Below are positions 7,192 to 13,687 of a stretch of 13,748 nt of DNA, piece by piece. Every line of letters begins with the position of its first letter. Positions within the stretch are counted from its first letter, which is position 1. The DNA comes from JBHJOF01 sp050330055 (lineage in GTDB: Bacteria > Pseudomonadota > Alphaproteobacteria > Kiloniellales > JAKSDN01). The position numbers and the translations under genes were made by a program. The notes under the pieces are model-generated. The model did not search any database, had not been told where the DNA came from, and worked only from the letters and a program-made list of their open reading frames with translations. Where the stretch lies: contig JBHJOF010000095.1 of the NCBI GenBank assembly GCA_050330055.1, positions 1 through 13,748 of the forward strand, in the 5' to 3' direction.

Positions 7192-8469
7192 TCATCGCCG
7201 TCCCACCGCGCGCCAGCCGATGTCGCGGCGGCAGAAGCCGCCGGGCCAGTCGATCAGCTCGACCGCCTGGTAGGCGCGGGCCTGGGCCGCGGCCACGTCG
7301 CGGCCGAGCGCGGTCACGCCCAGCACGCGGCCGCCGTTGGCGAGCCACTCTCCGTTCGCGCCGCGCCTGGTGCCGGCATGGAAGACCTTGACGCCCTCGA
7401 GCGCAGAAGCGGCCTCCAGGCCCTTGATCACCGTGCCCTTCTCGTAGGTTCCCGGATAGCCCTTCGCGGCCATGACCACGACCAGAGCCGCCTCGTCGTG
7501 CCAGCGCAGGTCGAAGTCCTTCAGCACGCCGTCGCTGCAGGCGATCAGCGCCGGCAAGAGGTCGGACTTGAGGCGCAGCATCAGCACCTGGCACTCGGGA
7601 TCGCCGAAGCGCACGTTGAACTCGATCAGCTTGGGCCCCGCGTCGGTGATCATCAGGCCGGCGTAGAGCAGGCCCTTGTAGGGCCGGCCCTCGGCCGCCA
7701 TGGCGGCGACGGTGGGGCGCATGATCTCGTCCATGATGCGCGCGGCCATGGCCTCGTCCACCACCGGCGCCGGCGAGTAGGCGCCCATGCCGCCGGTGTT
7801 GGGGCCGCTGTCGCCGTCGCCGACCGCCTTGTGGTCCTGCGCCGCGGCGAGCGGCAGCGCCGTCTCGCCGTCGACCAGGGCGAAGAAGCTGGCCTCCTCG
7901 CCGACCAGGCAGTCCTCGATCACCAGCTCGGCGCCGGCCGCCCCGAAGCTGCCCGCGACCATCGCCGCCTCGACCGCCTGCTCCGCCTCTTCGATCGTCG
8001 CCGCCACGGTGACGCCCTTGCCGGCCGCCAAGCCATCGGCCTTCACGACGATGGGCGCGCCGCGCGCGCGGAGGTAGGCCTTGGCCTCGGCCGGGTCGCT
8101 GAAGCGCCGGTAGGCTGCGGTTGGGATGCCGTACTTGGCGCAGATATCCTTCATGAAGCCCTTGGAGCCTTCCAGAGCCGCCGCCGCGGCCGTTGGACCG
8201 AAGGCCCTGATGCCGGCCGCCTCCAGACGGTCCACCAGTCCGGCCACCAGCGGCGCCTCGGGTCCGACCACGGCGAAGTCGATCGCCTGCTCCCGAGCCA
8301 GCGTCACCAGGCCCTCGAGGTCCTCGGCCCCGACCGGCGCGCACTCGGCCTCCTCGGCGATGCCGGCGTTGCCGGGCGCGCAGTAGAGCGTGTCACAGAG
8401 CGGTGAAGCGGCCAGCGCCCAGCAGAGCGCGTGCTCGCGCCCGCCGGAGCCGACGACCAGGATACGCAT
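7192..8469 (-). CDS. purD: Phosphoribosylamine-glycine ligase (GARS)
   Basis: PurD joins 5-phosphoribosylamine and glycine with ATP to give GAR in de novo purine synthesis. The 425-residue length is typical. The N-domain begins with VVGSGGREHAL (5-15) and includes VVGPEAPLVAGLVD (67-80). The ATP-grasp core shows SKGFMK (102-107), VVKADGLAAGKGV (141-153), the QDHK-to-MGAYSP block (211-232) with SGPNTGGMGAYSP, and the metal-binding IEFNVRFGDPECQ (282-294), where Cys stands in place of the common Thr. The C-domain contains VVMAAKGYPG. The start begins immediately with MRILVVG, as usual for the family. The gene reads away from the YcaQ-like gene across a 257-base gap containing a palindromic repeat. 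No purine riboswitch or regulator site was recognised upstream. Confidence 0.96.
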   Translation of the reverse strand: MRILVVGSGGREHALCWALAASPLCDTLYCAPGNAGIAEEAECAPVGAEDLEGLVTLAREQAIDFAVVGPEAPLVAGLVDRLEAAGIRAFGPTAAAAALEGSKGFMKDICAKYGIPTAAYRRFSDPAEAKAYLRARGAPIVVKADGLAAGKGVTVAATIEEAEQAVEAAMVAGSFGAAGAELVIEDCLVGEEASFFALVDGETALPLAAAQDHKAVGDGDSGPNTGGMGAYSPAPVVDEAMAARIMDEIMRPTVAAMAAEGRPYKGLLYAGLMITDAGPKLIEFNVRFGDPECQVLMLRLKSDLLPALIACSDGVLKDFDLRWHDEAALVVVMAAKGYPGTYEKGTVIKGLEAASALEGVKVFHAGTRRGANGEWLANGGRVLGVTALGRDVAAAQARAYQAVELIDWPGGFCRRDIGWRAVGRR

Positions 8470-8560
8470 GGCGGCGACAATAGCGCGCGACCTGCGGAGT
8501 CGGAAACCGGGAAGGGCGGCTTGAGTGGTGACGCGCCCTATCCTGCAACAGCTCGCCAGT

Positions 8561-8662
8561 CACCCCCTCCCCGGCCCTGCCCCGTCAAGGGGGAGGGAGA
8601 TTGGCGCAGCCCGCATCATAGTCTCCCTCCCCCCTTGCGGCGGAGGGTTGGGGAGGGGGGTG
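8561..8662. repeat. Paired inverted G/C-rich palindromic repeat (element 2)
   Basis: The left copy (8561-8600), beginning CACCCCCTCCCC and ending AAGGGGGAGGGAGA, is matched by an inverted right copy (8622-8662) reading CACCCCCCTCCCCAACCC to AAGGGGGGAGGGAGA on the minus strand. It sits in the divergent region between purD and the YcaQ-like gene and occupies where promoters would be expected. It has the same general design as element 1 but a different core, so family identity is uncertain. Confidence 0.8.
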
Positions 8663-8726
8663 TGCAAGAGCGTTGTGCTACAGGATTGGCGCGACGGGCC
8701 GCGAATCGGTGTAGGCTCGGCGGCCC

Positions 8727-9977
8727 ATGTCGAATAAATCCCCGACCAAGCTTCCTCTCCACACGAAAGACAGCCTGTCGCTGGCTCAGGCGCGGCGCAT
8801 TGCGTTGGCGGCGCAGGGCTTCGGCGCCAAACGCGGCGACAGGATCGCCGGCTGGGCGCGCATGCAGAAGACGGTCGAGCGCATGGGCCTGCTGCAGCTC
8901 GATTCGGTCAACGTGCTGGTGCGCTCGCACTATCTGCCGCTGTTCTCGCGGCTCGGCGCCTACGACACGGCAGCGCTCGACCGCAAGGCCTTCCAGCCGC
9001 GTCGCCGTGCCCTCTTCGAGTACTGGGCGCACGAGGCCTCGCTGCTGCCGCTCGAGCTGCAGCCGCTGCTGCGTTGGCGCATGGCGCGGGCGGCGCGCGG
9101 CCAGGGGATCTACAAGAGCTATGTCGACTTCGCCCGCGAGCAGACGGGCTACATCCGCCAGGTCCTGGCCGAGCTCGGCGCACGCGGCCCGATCTCCGTC
9201 CGCGAGCTCAGCGACCCGGGCAAGCGCGGCAAGGAGATGTGGGCCCGGCACAAGGGCAAGATGGCGCTGGAGTACCTCTTCTGGACCGGCCAGGTGACCG
9301 CGGCCGGGCGGCGCAATTTCGAGCGCGTCTACGACCTGCCCGAGCGGGCGCTGCCGAGCGCCATTCTCGACCGACCGACTCCGCCGGAGAGCGAGGCGCT
9401 GCGTGCGCTGGTCCTGCGCGCCGGCCGGGCGCTGGGTGTGGCGACCGAGAGCGACCTGCGCGACTATTTCCGCCTGCCGGTGGCGGCAACGAAACATGCG
9501 CTGAGCGAGCTGCTCGAGGCGGGAGACCTGCTGCCGGTCACGGTCGAGGGCTGGCGCCAGCCGGCCTATCTCGACCCTGCCGCCCGCCTGCCCGGCAAGC
9601 TGCGGGGCACGGCCCTGCTGACGCCCTTCGACCCGCTGGTCTGGGAGCGGGCGCGCACCGAGCGGCTGTTCGGCTTCCACTACCGCATCGAGATCTACAC
9701 GCCGGCGGAGAAACGTCGGCACGGCTACTACGTGCTGCCCTTCCTCGTCGACGAGGCGCTGGTGGCGCGGGTCGACCTCAAGGCCGACCGGGCGGCCGGC
9801 CTGCTGCGCGTGCAGGCGGCGCACAAGGAGGACGGGCTGGCGCCCGAGGCCATCGCCGAGCCGCTGGCCGCGGAGCTGGGCCGGCTCGCCTGCTGGCTCG
9901 GATTGGAAGGGGTGAAGGCCGGGTGGCGCGGCGACCTGGCCTCTGCGCTGGGCCGGAGCCTGCGGACCGTGACGTGA
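8727..9977 (+). CDS. Winged-helix DNA glycosylase of the YcaQ/AlkX (AlkZ-like) family
   Basis: The 416-residue cytosolic protein matches the HTH_42 (DUF1006) family, whose members E. coli YcaQ (AlkX) and Streptomyces AlkZ excise bulky N-alkyl adducts and unhook interstrand crosslinks. The essential Q-x-D motif is present as Q57-L58-D59 in LQLDSVNVLVRSHY, together with R66 and H68. Other family blocks are LFEYWAHEASLLPL (96-109), a TPFDPLVWERARTERLFGF stretch and the following YYVLPFLVDEALVARVDLK. Length is in the family range. The start at ATG 8727 has only a weak SD (GGCGG just upstream). It is a single gene followed by a strong hairpin. Likely role: repair of alkylated or crosslinked DNA. 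Substrate preference cannot be read from the sequence. Confidence 0.88.
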   Translation: MSNKSPTKLPLHTKDSLSLAQARRIALAAQGFGAKRGDRIAGWARMQKTVERMGLLQLDSVNVLVRSHYLPLFSRLGAYDTAALDRKAFQPRRRALFEYWAHEASLLPLELQPLLRWRMARAARGQGIYKSYVDFAREQTGYIRQVLAELGARGPISVRELSDPGKRGKEMWARHKGKMALEYLFWTGQVTAAGRRNFERVYDLPERALPSAILDRPTPPESEALRALVLRAGRALGVATESDLRDYFRLPVAATKHALSELLEAGDLLPVTVEGWRQPAYLDPAARLPGKLRGTALLTPFDPLVWERARTERLFGFHYRIEIYTPAEKRRHGYYVLPFLVDEALVARVDLKADRAAGLLRVQAAHKEDGLAPEAIAEPLAAELGRLACWLGLEGVKAGWRGDLASALGRSLRTVT

Positions 9978-9999
9978 AGCAGGGCCCCAAAAGGCGTGC

Positions 10000-10026
10000 G
10001 GCACGGTGGGACTAGCCCACCGTGCC
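10000..10026 (+). terminator. Perfect 11-bp hairpin downstream of the YcaQ-like gene
   Basis: GGCACGGTGGG (10000-10010) is followed by loop ACTAG and the exact complement CCCACCGTGCC (10016-10026), 23 bases after the stop codon. Partial pairing of GCGTG and CACGC could extend the stem. The position suits a transcription terminator, but no T-run follows. Confidence 0.55.
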
Positions 10027-10034
10027 ACCTCACG

Positions 10035-10097
10035 CGTCAGGAAACAGGGTCGTCAGGAACAAGGCGTCGTCAGGAACAGGGTCGGCAAGAATAGGTA
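10035..10097 (+). repeat. Degenerate short tandem repeat, unit near CGTCAGGAACAGGGT
   Basis: Three adjacent copies occur at 10035-10050, 10051-10067 and 10068-10082 (16, 17 and 15 bases), each beginning CGTCAGGAA; a fourth weaker copy is at 10083-10097. Differences are single-base indels and substitutions. There are no spacers, so this is not CRISPR. Confidence 0.75.
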
Positions 10098-10260
10098 GTT
10101 CTGAAACTTGGGTTCTGCAAAAGCGGGGGTCGATAACAAGCAGGGCCCTCGATCGACCAGACCAGAACTCTAACTACAAGCCGCCGAAAGCACCTGTACT
10201 GCCGTGGGGTGTTTGGTACTCAGGAAAAGACAGGGCAAGTCCAAACAATGCGACCCTATC

Positions 10261-10320
10261 GAGAATATTTTAACAAATCCTAACCTATTACTTGAATATT
10301 ACTTATATTTATTTCAAACT
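10261..10320. other. Very AT-rich 60-bp stretch upstream of xseA
   Basis: 48 of these 60 bases are A or T, in a genome of roughly 70% GC. GAATATT occurs twice (10263-10269 and 10294-10300). It ends about 120 bases before the xseA start. It could be a promoter or upstream activating region, a site for a nucleoid protein, or a remnant of foreign DNA; the sequence alone does not decide. Confidence 0.5.
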
Positions 10321-10443
10321 CCATGTATTTATCGGCCGGCGCCCCGCCAAGCTCATGGCGTGCTGATGGCAAAGCACCCTGCGGCGCACGCAGATCCAGT
10401 CAAGTCTGCGCCACCGCCGAATCTGCGCTATACCGGAGGCGCG

Positions 10444-11982
10444 ATGCCCTTTGCCGAACCTGGAGCAGCCGTGAGCGATCCAACCGCCCCCTCCCCCGCC
10501 GACAGCCTGGCCGGCAGCAACCTGCCGGTCTTCGGCGTCTCCGAGCTGTCGCAGCGGATCAAGCGCACGCTCGAAGGCAACTTCGAGCACGTGCGGGTGC
10601 GCGGCGAGATCTCCGGATTCAAGCGCGCCGCCTCCGGCCATCTCTACCTGGCACTCAAGGACCAGGACGCGGTGCTCGACGCGGTCTGCTGGCGCGGCGT
10701 CGCGGGCCGGCTCGGCCTCAAGCCCGAGGACGGCATGGAGGTGATCGCCACCGGGCGCATCACCAGCTATCCGGCGCGCTCGCGCTATCAGCTCGTCATC
10801 GAGCAGCTCGAGCTGGCCGGCGAAGGCGCGCTGCTCAAGCTGCTCGAGGAGCGGCGCAGGAAGCTCGCCGCCGAAGGCCTGTTCGACGCTGCGCGCAAGC
10901 GGCCGCTGCCCTACCTGCCGCGCGTCATCGGCGTGGTGACCTCGCCGACCGGCGCGGTGATCCGCGACATCCTGCACCGTCTGGCCGACCGCTTCCCGCG
11001 CCACGTGCTGGTTTGGCCGGTGCTGGTGCAGGGCGAGGGCGCGGCCGAGCAGGTAGCGGCGGCAATCGGCGGCTTCAACGCGCTGGCCCCCGGCGGAAAA
11101 GTGCCGCGTCCGGACGTGCTGATCGTGGCGCGCGGCGGCGGCAGCCTGGAGGACCTCTGGGCCTTCAACGAGGAGGTCGTGGTACGTGCCGCCGCCGCTT
11201 CGGCGATCCCGCTGATCTCCGCCGTCGGGCACGAGACCGACACCACGCTGATCGACTACGCCGCCGACCGCCGCGCGCCGACCCCGACGGCGGCGGCCGA
11301 GATGGCGGTGCCGGTGCGCGGCGAGCTGGTCGCCAATGTCATGGAGCTGGCGCGCCGCATCGTGGCCGCCGCCGGACGCATGGTCGAGGAGCGGCGCCAG
11401 CGGGTCGAGGGCCTAGGCCGCGGCCTGCCCGATCCGCGCCGCCTCCTGGAGGACAAGAGCCAGCGCCTCGACGACCGCGCCGAGCGCCTGGGCAACGCCA
11501 TCGCCGCGCTGCTGCGCCAGGGCGACAGCGAGCTGCGCAACGCCGCCGCGCGCCTGCCGCATCCGCGTCACCAGCTGGCCCGCGCCGCGGAGCGGCTGGA
11601 GGCGCCGCGGCAGCGGCTGCAGCGCTGCGGCGGGCTGATCGCCGAGAGCGCGTCGCGCAGGCTGCTGCAGCTCGACGCCGGCCGCCGCCTGCTGCGCTGC
11701 CGCGACCAGCTGCTGGCCGACGCCAGGCGTCACATCGACGCGCTCGCCCGCGTGCTCGACAGCCTGTCCTACCACAAGGTGCTGGAGCGCGGCTTCACCG
11801 TGGTGCGCGGGCCGGAAGGCGTCATCATGGACGCCGTCGCGGTCACCGCCGGCCTGCCGCTCGACATCGAGTTTCGCGGTGAGCAACACGCATCTGCCGT
11901 CGGCGCCGGCGGCGCGCCGGACAAGCCGAAACGACGGCAGAGAGGCAAGGACGACAAGGGATCGCAGGGGACGCTACTGTAA
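10444..11982 (+). CDS. xseA: Exodeoxyribonuclease VII large subunit
   Basis: XseA is the catalytic subunit of exonuclease VII, which with XseB degrades single-stranded DNA to oligonucleotides. The 512-residue protein has an N-terminal OB-fold (about 26-122) with VRGEISGFKRAASGHLYLAL (52-71), then the catalytic domain with VVTSPTGAVIRDILHR (164-179), ARGGGSLEDLWAFNEE (229-244), SAVGHETD (259-266) and ADRRAPTPTAAAE (274-286). A long coiled-coil region follows to about 450, then the conserved end piece SYHKVLERGFTVV. The tail is Lys/Arg/Gly-rich. The frame is open upstream to 10204 through AT-rich DNA, but GGAGG four bases before ATG 10444 and the family N-terminus settle this start; GTG 10471 is an alternative. 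The stop overlaps the next ATG as TAATG. xseB is not in the window. Confidence 0.95.
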   Translation: MPFAEPGAAVSDPTAPSPADSLAGSNLPVFGVSELSQRIKRTLEGNFEHVRVRGEISGFKRAASGHLYLALKDQDAVLDAVCWRGVAGRLGLKPEDGMEVIATGRITSYPARSRYQLVIEQLELAGEGALLKLLEERRRKLAAEGLFDAARKRPLPYLPRVIGVVTSPTGAVIRDILHRLADRFPRHVLVWPVLVQGEGAAEQVAAAIGGFNALAPGGKVPRPDVLIVARGGGSLEDLWAFNEEVVVRAAAASAIPLISAVGHETDTTLIDYAADRRAPTPTAAAEMAVPVRGELVANVMELARRIVAAAGRMVEERRQRVEGLGRGLPDPRRLLEDKSQRLDDRAERLGNAIAALLRQGDSELRNAAARLPHPRHQLARAAERLEAPRQRLQRCGGLIAESASRRLLQLDAGRRLLRCRDQLLADARRHIDALARVLDSLSYHKVLERGFTVVRGPEGVIMDAVAVTAGLPLDIEFRGEQHASAVGAGGAPDKPKRRQRGKDDKGSQGTLL

Positions 11983-13037
11983 TGGTCGTCACAACAAACA
12001 TTCCAACTGTTGTCCGCTACGCGGACGCCCCCCTCCCTCACCCTCCCCCTCGAGGGGGGAGGGAATTGTGGCGCGGCGCCGGGCCTCACTTCACCTCCCC
12101 CCTCGAGGGGGAGGTCGGCGCGCAGCGCCGGGAGGGGGGCCGGCGCGTAGCGCCCAAAGAGCATGCCAGCCACAAGGACTGCTGGCGTGGCCTGCACCTC
12201 ATCTCTTCGGCATTGTTTCTCTTCGTGAGCCTGTTGCTCAGCGCTGCCGCACCTGCACTAGGCGGCACGCTGCAGCTCGACGGCAACATGACCCAAGGCG
12301 GCCTCGTCATTGGCACCACCGAGCCAGACGCCAAGGTGATGCTCGACGGCAAGACGGTGCGCGTTTCCGAGCGCGGCCGCTTCGTCATCGGCTTCGGTCG
12401 CGACGCGGCGCCCGAGGCGAGCCTGCTGGTCGAGCATCCGGACGGCAGCCGCAGCGAGCGCCGCCTCGCCATCGCCAAGCGTGACTACGACATCCAGCGC
12501 ATCGACGGCCTGCCGCCCGCCATGGTGACGCCGCCCGAGGAGCTGCTGGCGCGCATCAAGCGGGAGAACGAGAAGATCTGGGCTGCGCGCGCCGTCGACC
12601 GGCCCGAGCCGCTGTTCGAGAGCGGCTTCGCCTGGCCGGCGCAGGGTATCATCTCCGGCGTCTACGGCAGCCAGCGCATCCTGAACGGCGAGCCGCGCCA
12701 GCCGCACTATGGCATCGACATCGCCGCCCCCGAGGGCACGCCGGTGACGGCGCCGGCCGACGGCCTGGTGGTGCTGGCGGAGCCCGACCTCTACTACACC
12801 GGCGGCACGCTGATCATCGACCACGGCCACGGCCTCAGCTCCGCCCTGCTGCACATGGAGTCGCTGTCGGTCGCCGTCGACGAGCGGGTCAAACTGGGCC
12901 AGCCGGTCGGCACCCTGGGCGCCACTGGCCGCGCCACCGGCCCGCACCTCGACTGGCGCATCAACTGGTTCGAGGAGCGCATCGACCCGGCCCTTCTGGT
13001 GCCGCCCATGCCGGCGCCGGAGCAGGCGGGACAGTAG
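11982..13037 (+). CDS. M23-family (LytM-type) peptidase or peptidase-like envelope protein
   Basis: M23 proteins are zinc peptidases that cut peptidoglycan cross-bridges, or inactive relatives that activate amidases. The M23 core spans about residues 240-335: HYGID (H242, D246), GGTLIIDHGHGL, LLHMES (H291) and ATGPHLDWR (H322). The usual second His of HxH is Asp here (D324), so the zinc site is altered or uses Asp. Residues 96-165 look like a beta-rich N-domain. A signal peptide is evident at about 69-94. The start is a problem: ATG 11982 overlaps the xseA stop (TAATG, with AGGGGA ten bases upstream), but residues 12-57 are a translated palindromic element and no ATG lies between it and the signal peptide. 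Alternative starts would be CTG 12192 or TTG 12213. Coupling to xseA favours 11982. Periplasmic location is inferred. Confidence 0.8.
   Translation: MVVTTNIPTVVRYADAPLPHPPPRGGRELWRGAGPHFTSPLEGEVGAQRREGGRRVAPKEHASHKDCWRGLHLISSALFLFVSLLLSAAAPALGGTLQLDGNMTQGGLVIGTTEPDAKVMLDGKTVRVSERGRFVIGFGRDAAPEASLLVEHPDGSRSERRLAIAKRDYDIQRIDGLPPAMVTPPEELLARIKRENEKIWAARAVDRPEPLFESGFAWPAQGIISGVYGSQRILNGEPRQPHYGIDIAAPEGTPVTAPADGLVVLAEPDLYYTGGTLIIDHGHGLSSALLHMESLSVAVDERVKLGQPVGTLGATGRATGPHLDWRINWFEERIDPALLVPPMPAPEQAGQ
12015..12152. repeat. 138-bp palindromic element inside the 5' end of the M23 gene (element 3)
   Basis: The ends are inverted: CGCTACGCG, four bases, CCCCCCTCC on the left, and the same order on the minus strand at the right end (12131-12152). 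Inside are CTCCCCCTCGAGGGGGGAG-type and CCTCCCCCCTCGAGGGGGAGG palindromes. The right half translates as PLEGEVGAQRREGG, a peptide seen widely where this kind of intergenic repeat is read as protein. Its length is a multiple of three and it begins on a codon boundary of the M23 frame. Confidence 0.8.
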
Positions 13038-13045
13038 CGGCGGCC

Positions 13046-13156
13046 GCCCACGCTTCGAGACGCTCGCTGTGCGAGCTTCTCAGCGTGAGGCTGGTGTTCA
13101 GACTGCGACGACCTCACCCTGAGGAGCGCCCGCAGGGCGCGTCTCGAAGGATGGGC
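13046..13156. repeat. Paired inverted REP-like repeat (element 4)
   Basis: Two 45-base arms, 13046-13090 and 13112-13156, are inverted copies with 36 of 45 identical positions. Each contains CTTCGAGACGC, a perfect six-base-pair hairpin and a CTCAG-GTGAGG end. The hairpins are GCTCGC-TGT-GCGAGC and, on the other strand, GCGCCC-TGC-GGGCGC; two stem pairs differ by compensatory change. The motif is like the TTCGAGACGC/CTCAGGGTGAGG repeats known from alphaproteobacterial intergenic regions. It lies between the M23 and ABM genes. Confidence 0.85.
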
Positions 13157-13267
13157 GAGTGCGTCCGGCCCGGCGGACATAGTTCGACGGATTCCGAAAC
13201 GGCAACGGCGCACATTCTGGCAAGCTGTCGCGCCGACGTTCGCGGCTCATAGGGAGGGAACGCCGAG

Positions 13268-13618
13268 ATGATCGCCGTGATCTTCGAAGTCTGGCCGGCC
13301 GAAGGCCGGAAGGACGCCTATCTGGACATCGCTGCCGGCCTGCGCGCCGAGCTGGAGAAAGAGGACGGCTTCATCTCGGTCGAGCGCTTCCAGAGCCTGA
13401 CGACGCCCGGCAAGCTGCTGTCGCTGTCCTTCTGGCGCGACGAGGAAGCGGTGCGCGCCTGGCGCAATCGTCCGCATCACCGCAGCGCGCAAGCGCAGGG
13501 CCGCGGCGGCGTCTTCGCCGACTATCGCCTCCGCGTAGCCAGCGTGCTGCGCGACTACGGCATGAACGAGCGCGCCGAAGCGCCGGCCGACTCACGCGCG
13601 GCGCACGAGACGGTTTAG
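13268..13618 (+). CDS. ABM-fold (antibiotic biosynthesis monooxygenase family) small protein
   Basis: The 116-residue protein has the ferredoxin-like beta-alpha-beta layout of the ABM family: a first strand, MIAVIFEVWP (1-10), a helix with AYLDIAAGLRAELE (17-30), DGFISVERFQSL (33-44), KLLSLSFWRDEEAVRAWRN (49-67), then HHRSAQAQGRGGVFADYRLRVASVLRDYGM (70-99, cited here as separate blocks HHRSAQ, GRGGVF and DYRLRVASV). Members act on small molecules, as monooxygenases or heme-degrading enzymes, or have unknown function; the substrate here cannot be read. It is cytosolic with no signal peptide. GGGAGG at 13252-13257 is a good SD about ten bases upstream. It stands alone after a REP-like repeat and is followed by a long hairpin. 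Confidence 0.82.
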   Translation: MIAVIFEVWPAEGRKDAYLDIAAGLRAELEKEDGFISVERFQSLTTPGKLLSLSFWRDEEAVRAWRNRPHHRSAQAQGRGGVFADYRLRVASVLRDYGMNERAEAPADSRAAHETV

Positions 13619-13636
13619 CGTCGTTTCGCACCATAT

Positions 13637-13687
13637 GCGCAAGGAGAGTGCCGCGAACCGCCCTTCGTGGTGCTCTCCCTTATGCGC
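13637..13687. terminator. Long imperfect hairpin after the ABM gene
   Basis: The left arm (13637-13657) and right arm (13664-13687) enclose loop CCGCCC. Thirteen consecutive pairs next to the loop form with only three G-T wobbles; after short bulges, GCGC pairs with GCGC at the base. It begins 18 bases after the ABM stop. No T-run follows, so a terminator, a small structured RNA or a repeat are all possible. Confidence 0.45.

Larger units (their letters stand above)
9978..10443. other. Gene-free 466-bp gap before xseA with hairpin, tandem repeats and AT-rich stretch
   Basis: No convincing gene lies here. The frames that stay open, such as one from a GTG at 10022, have atypical composition and no family signature. 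The gap contains a perfect hairpin (10000-10026), degenerate 15-17 base tandem repeats (10035-10097), a moderate-GC stretch (10100-10257) and a very AT-rich stretch (10261-10320). The xseA SD, GGAGG at 10435-10439, ends it. The AT-rich segment may hold the xseA promoter; TATATT at about 10304 is one -10 candidate. Confidence 0.6.

Noticed and set aside
8616..10028. 470-codon minus-strand open frame opposite the YcaQ-like gene
   Set aside because: Arg/Gln/Ala-rich shadow with no family pattern; it also crosses a repeat and the hairpin.
10035..10097. Possible CRISPR array
   Set aside because: Units are adjacent, 15-17 bases and degenerate, with no spacers and no cas genes nearby.
10022..10273. 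83-codon open frame before xseA
   Set aside because: It starts at a GTG inside the hairpin, runs through tandem repeats and has unusual composition; no SD or family pattern.
10323..11882. 519-codon open frame overlapping xseA in another plus frame
   Set aside because: Almost entirely Arg, Ala, Gly and Pro, the signature of a shifted frame in GC-rich DNA.
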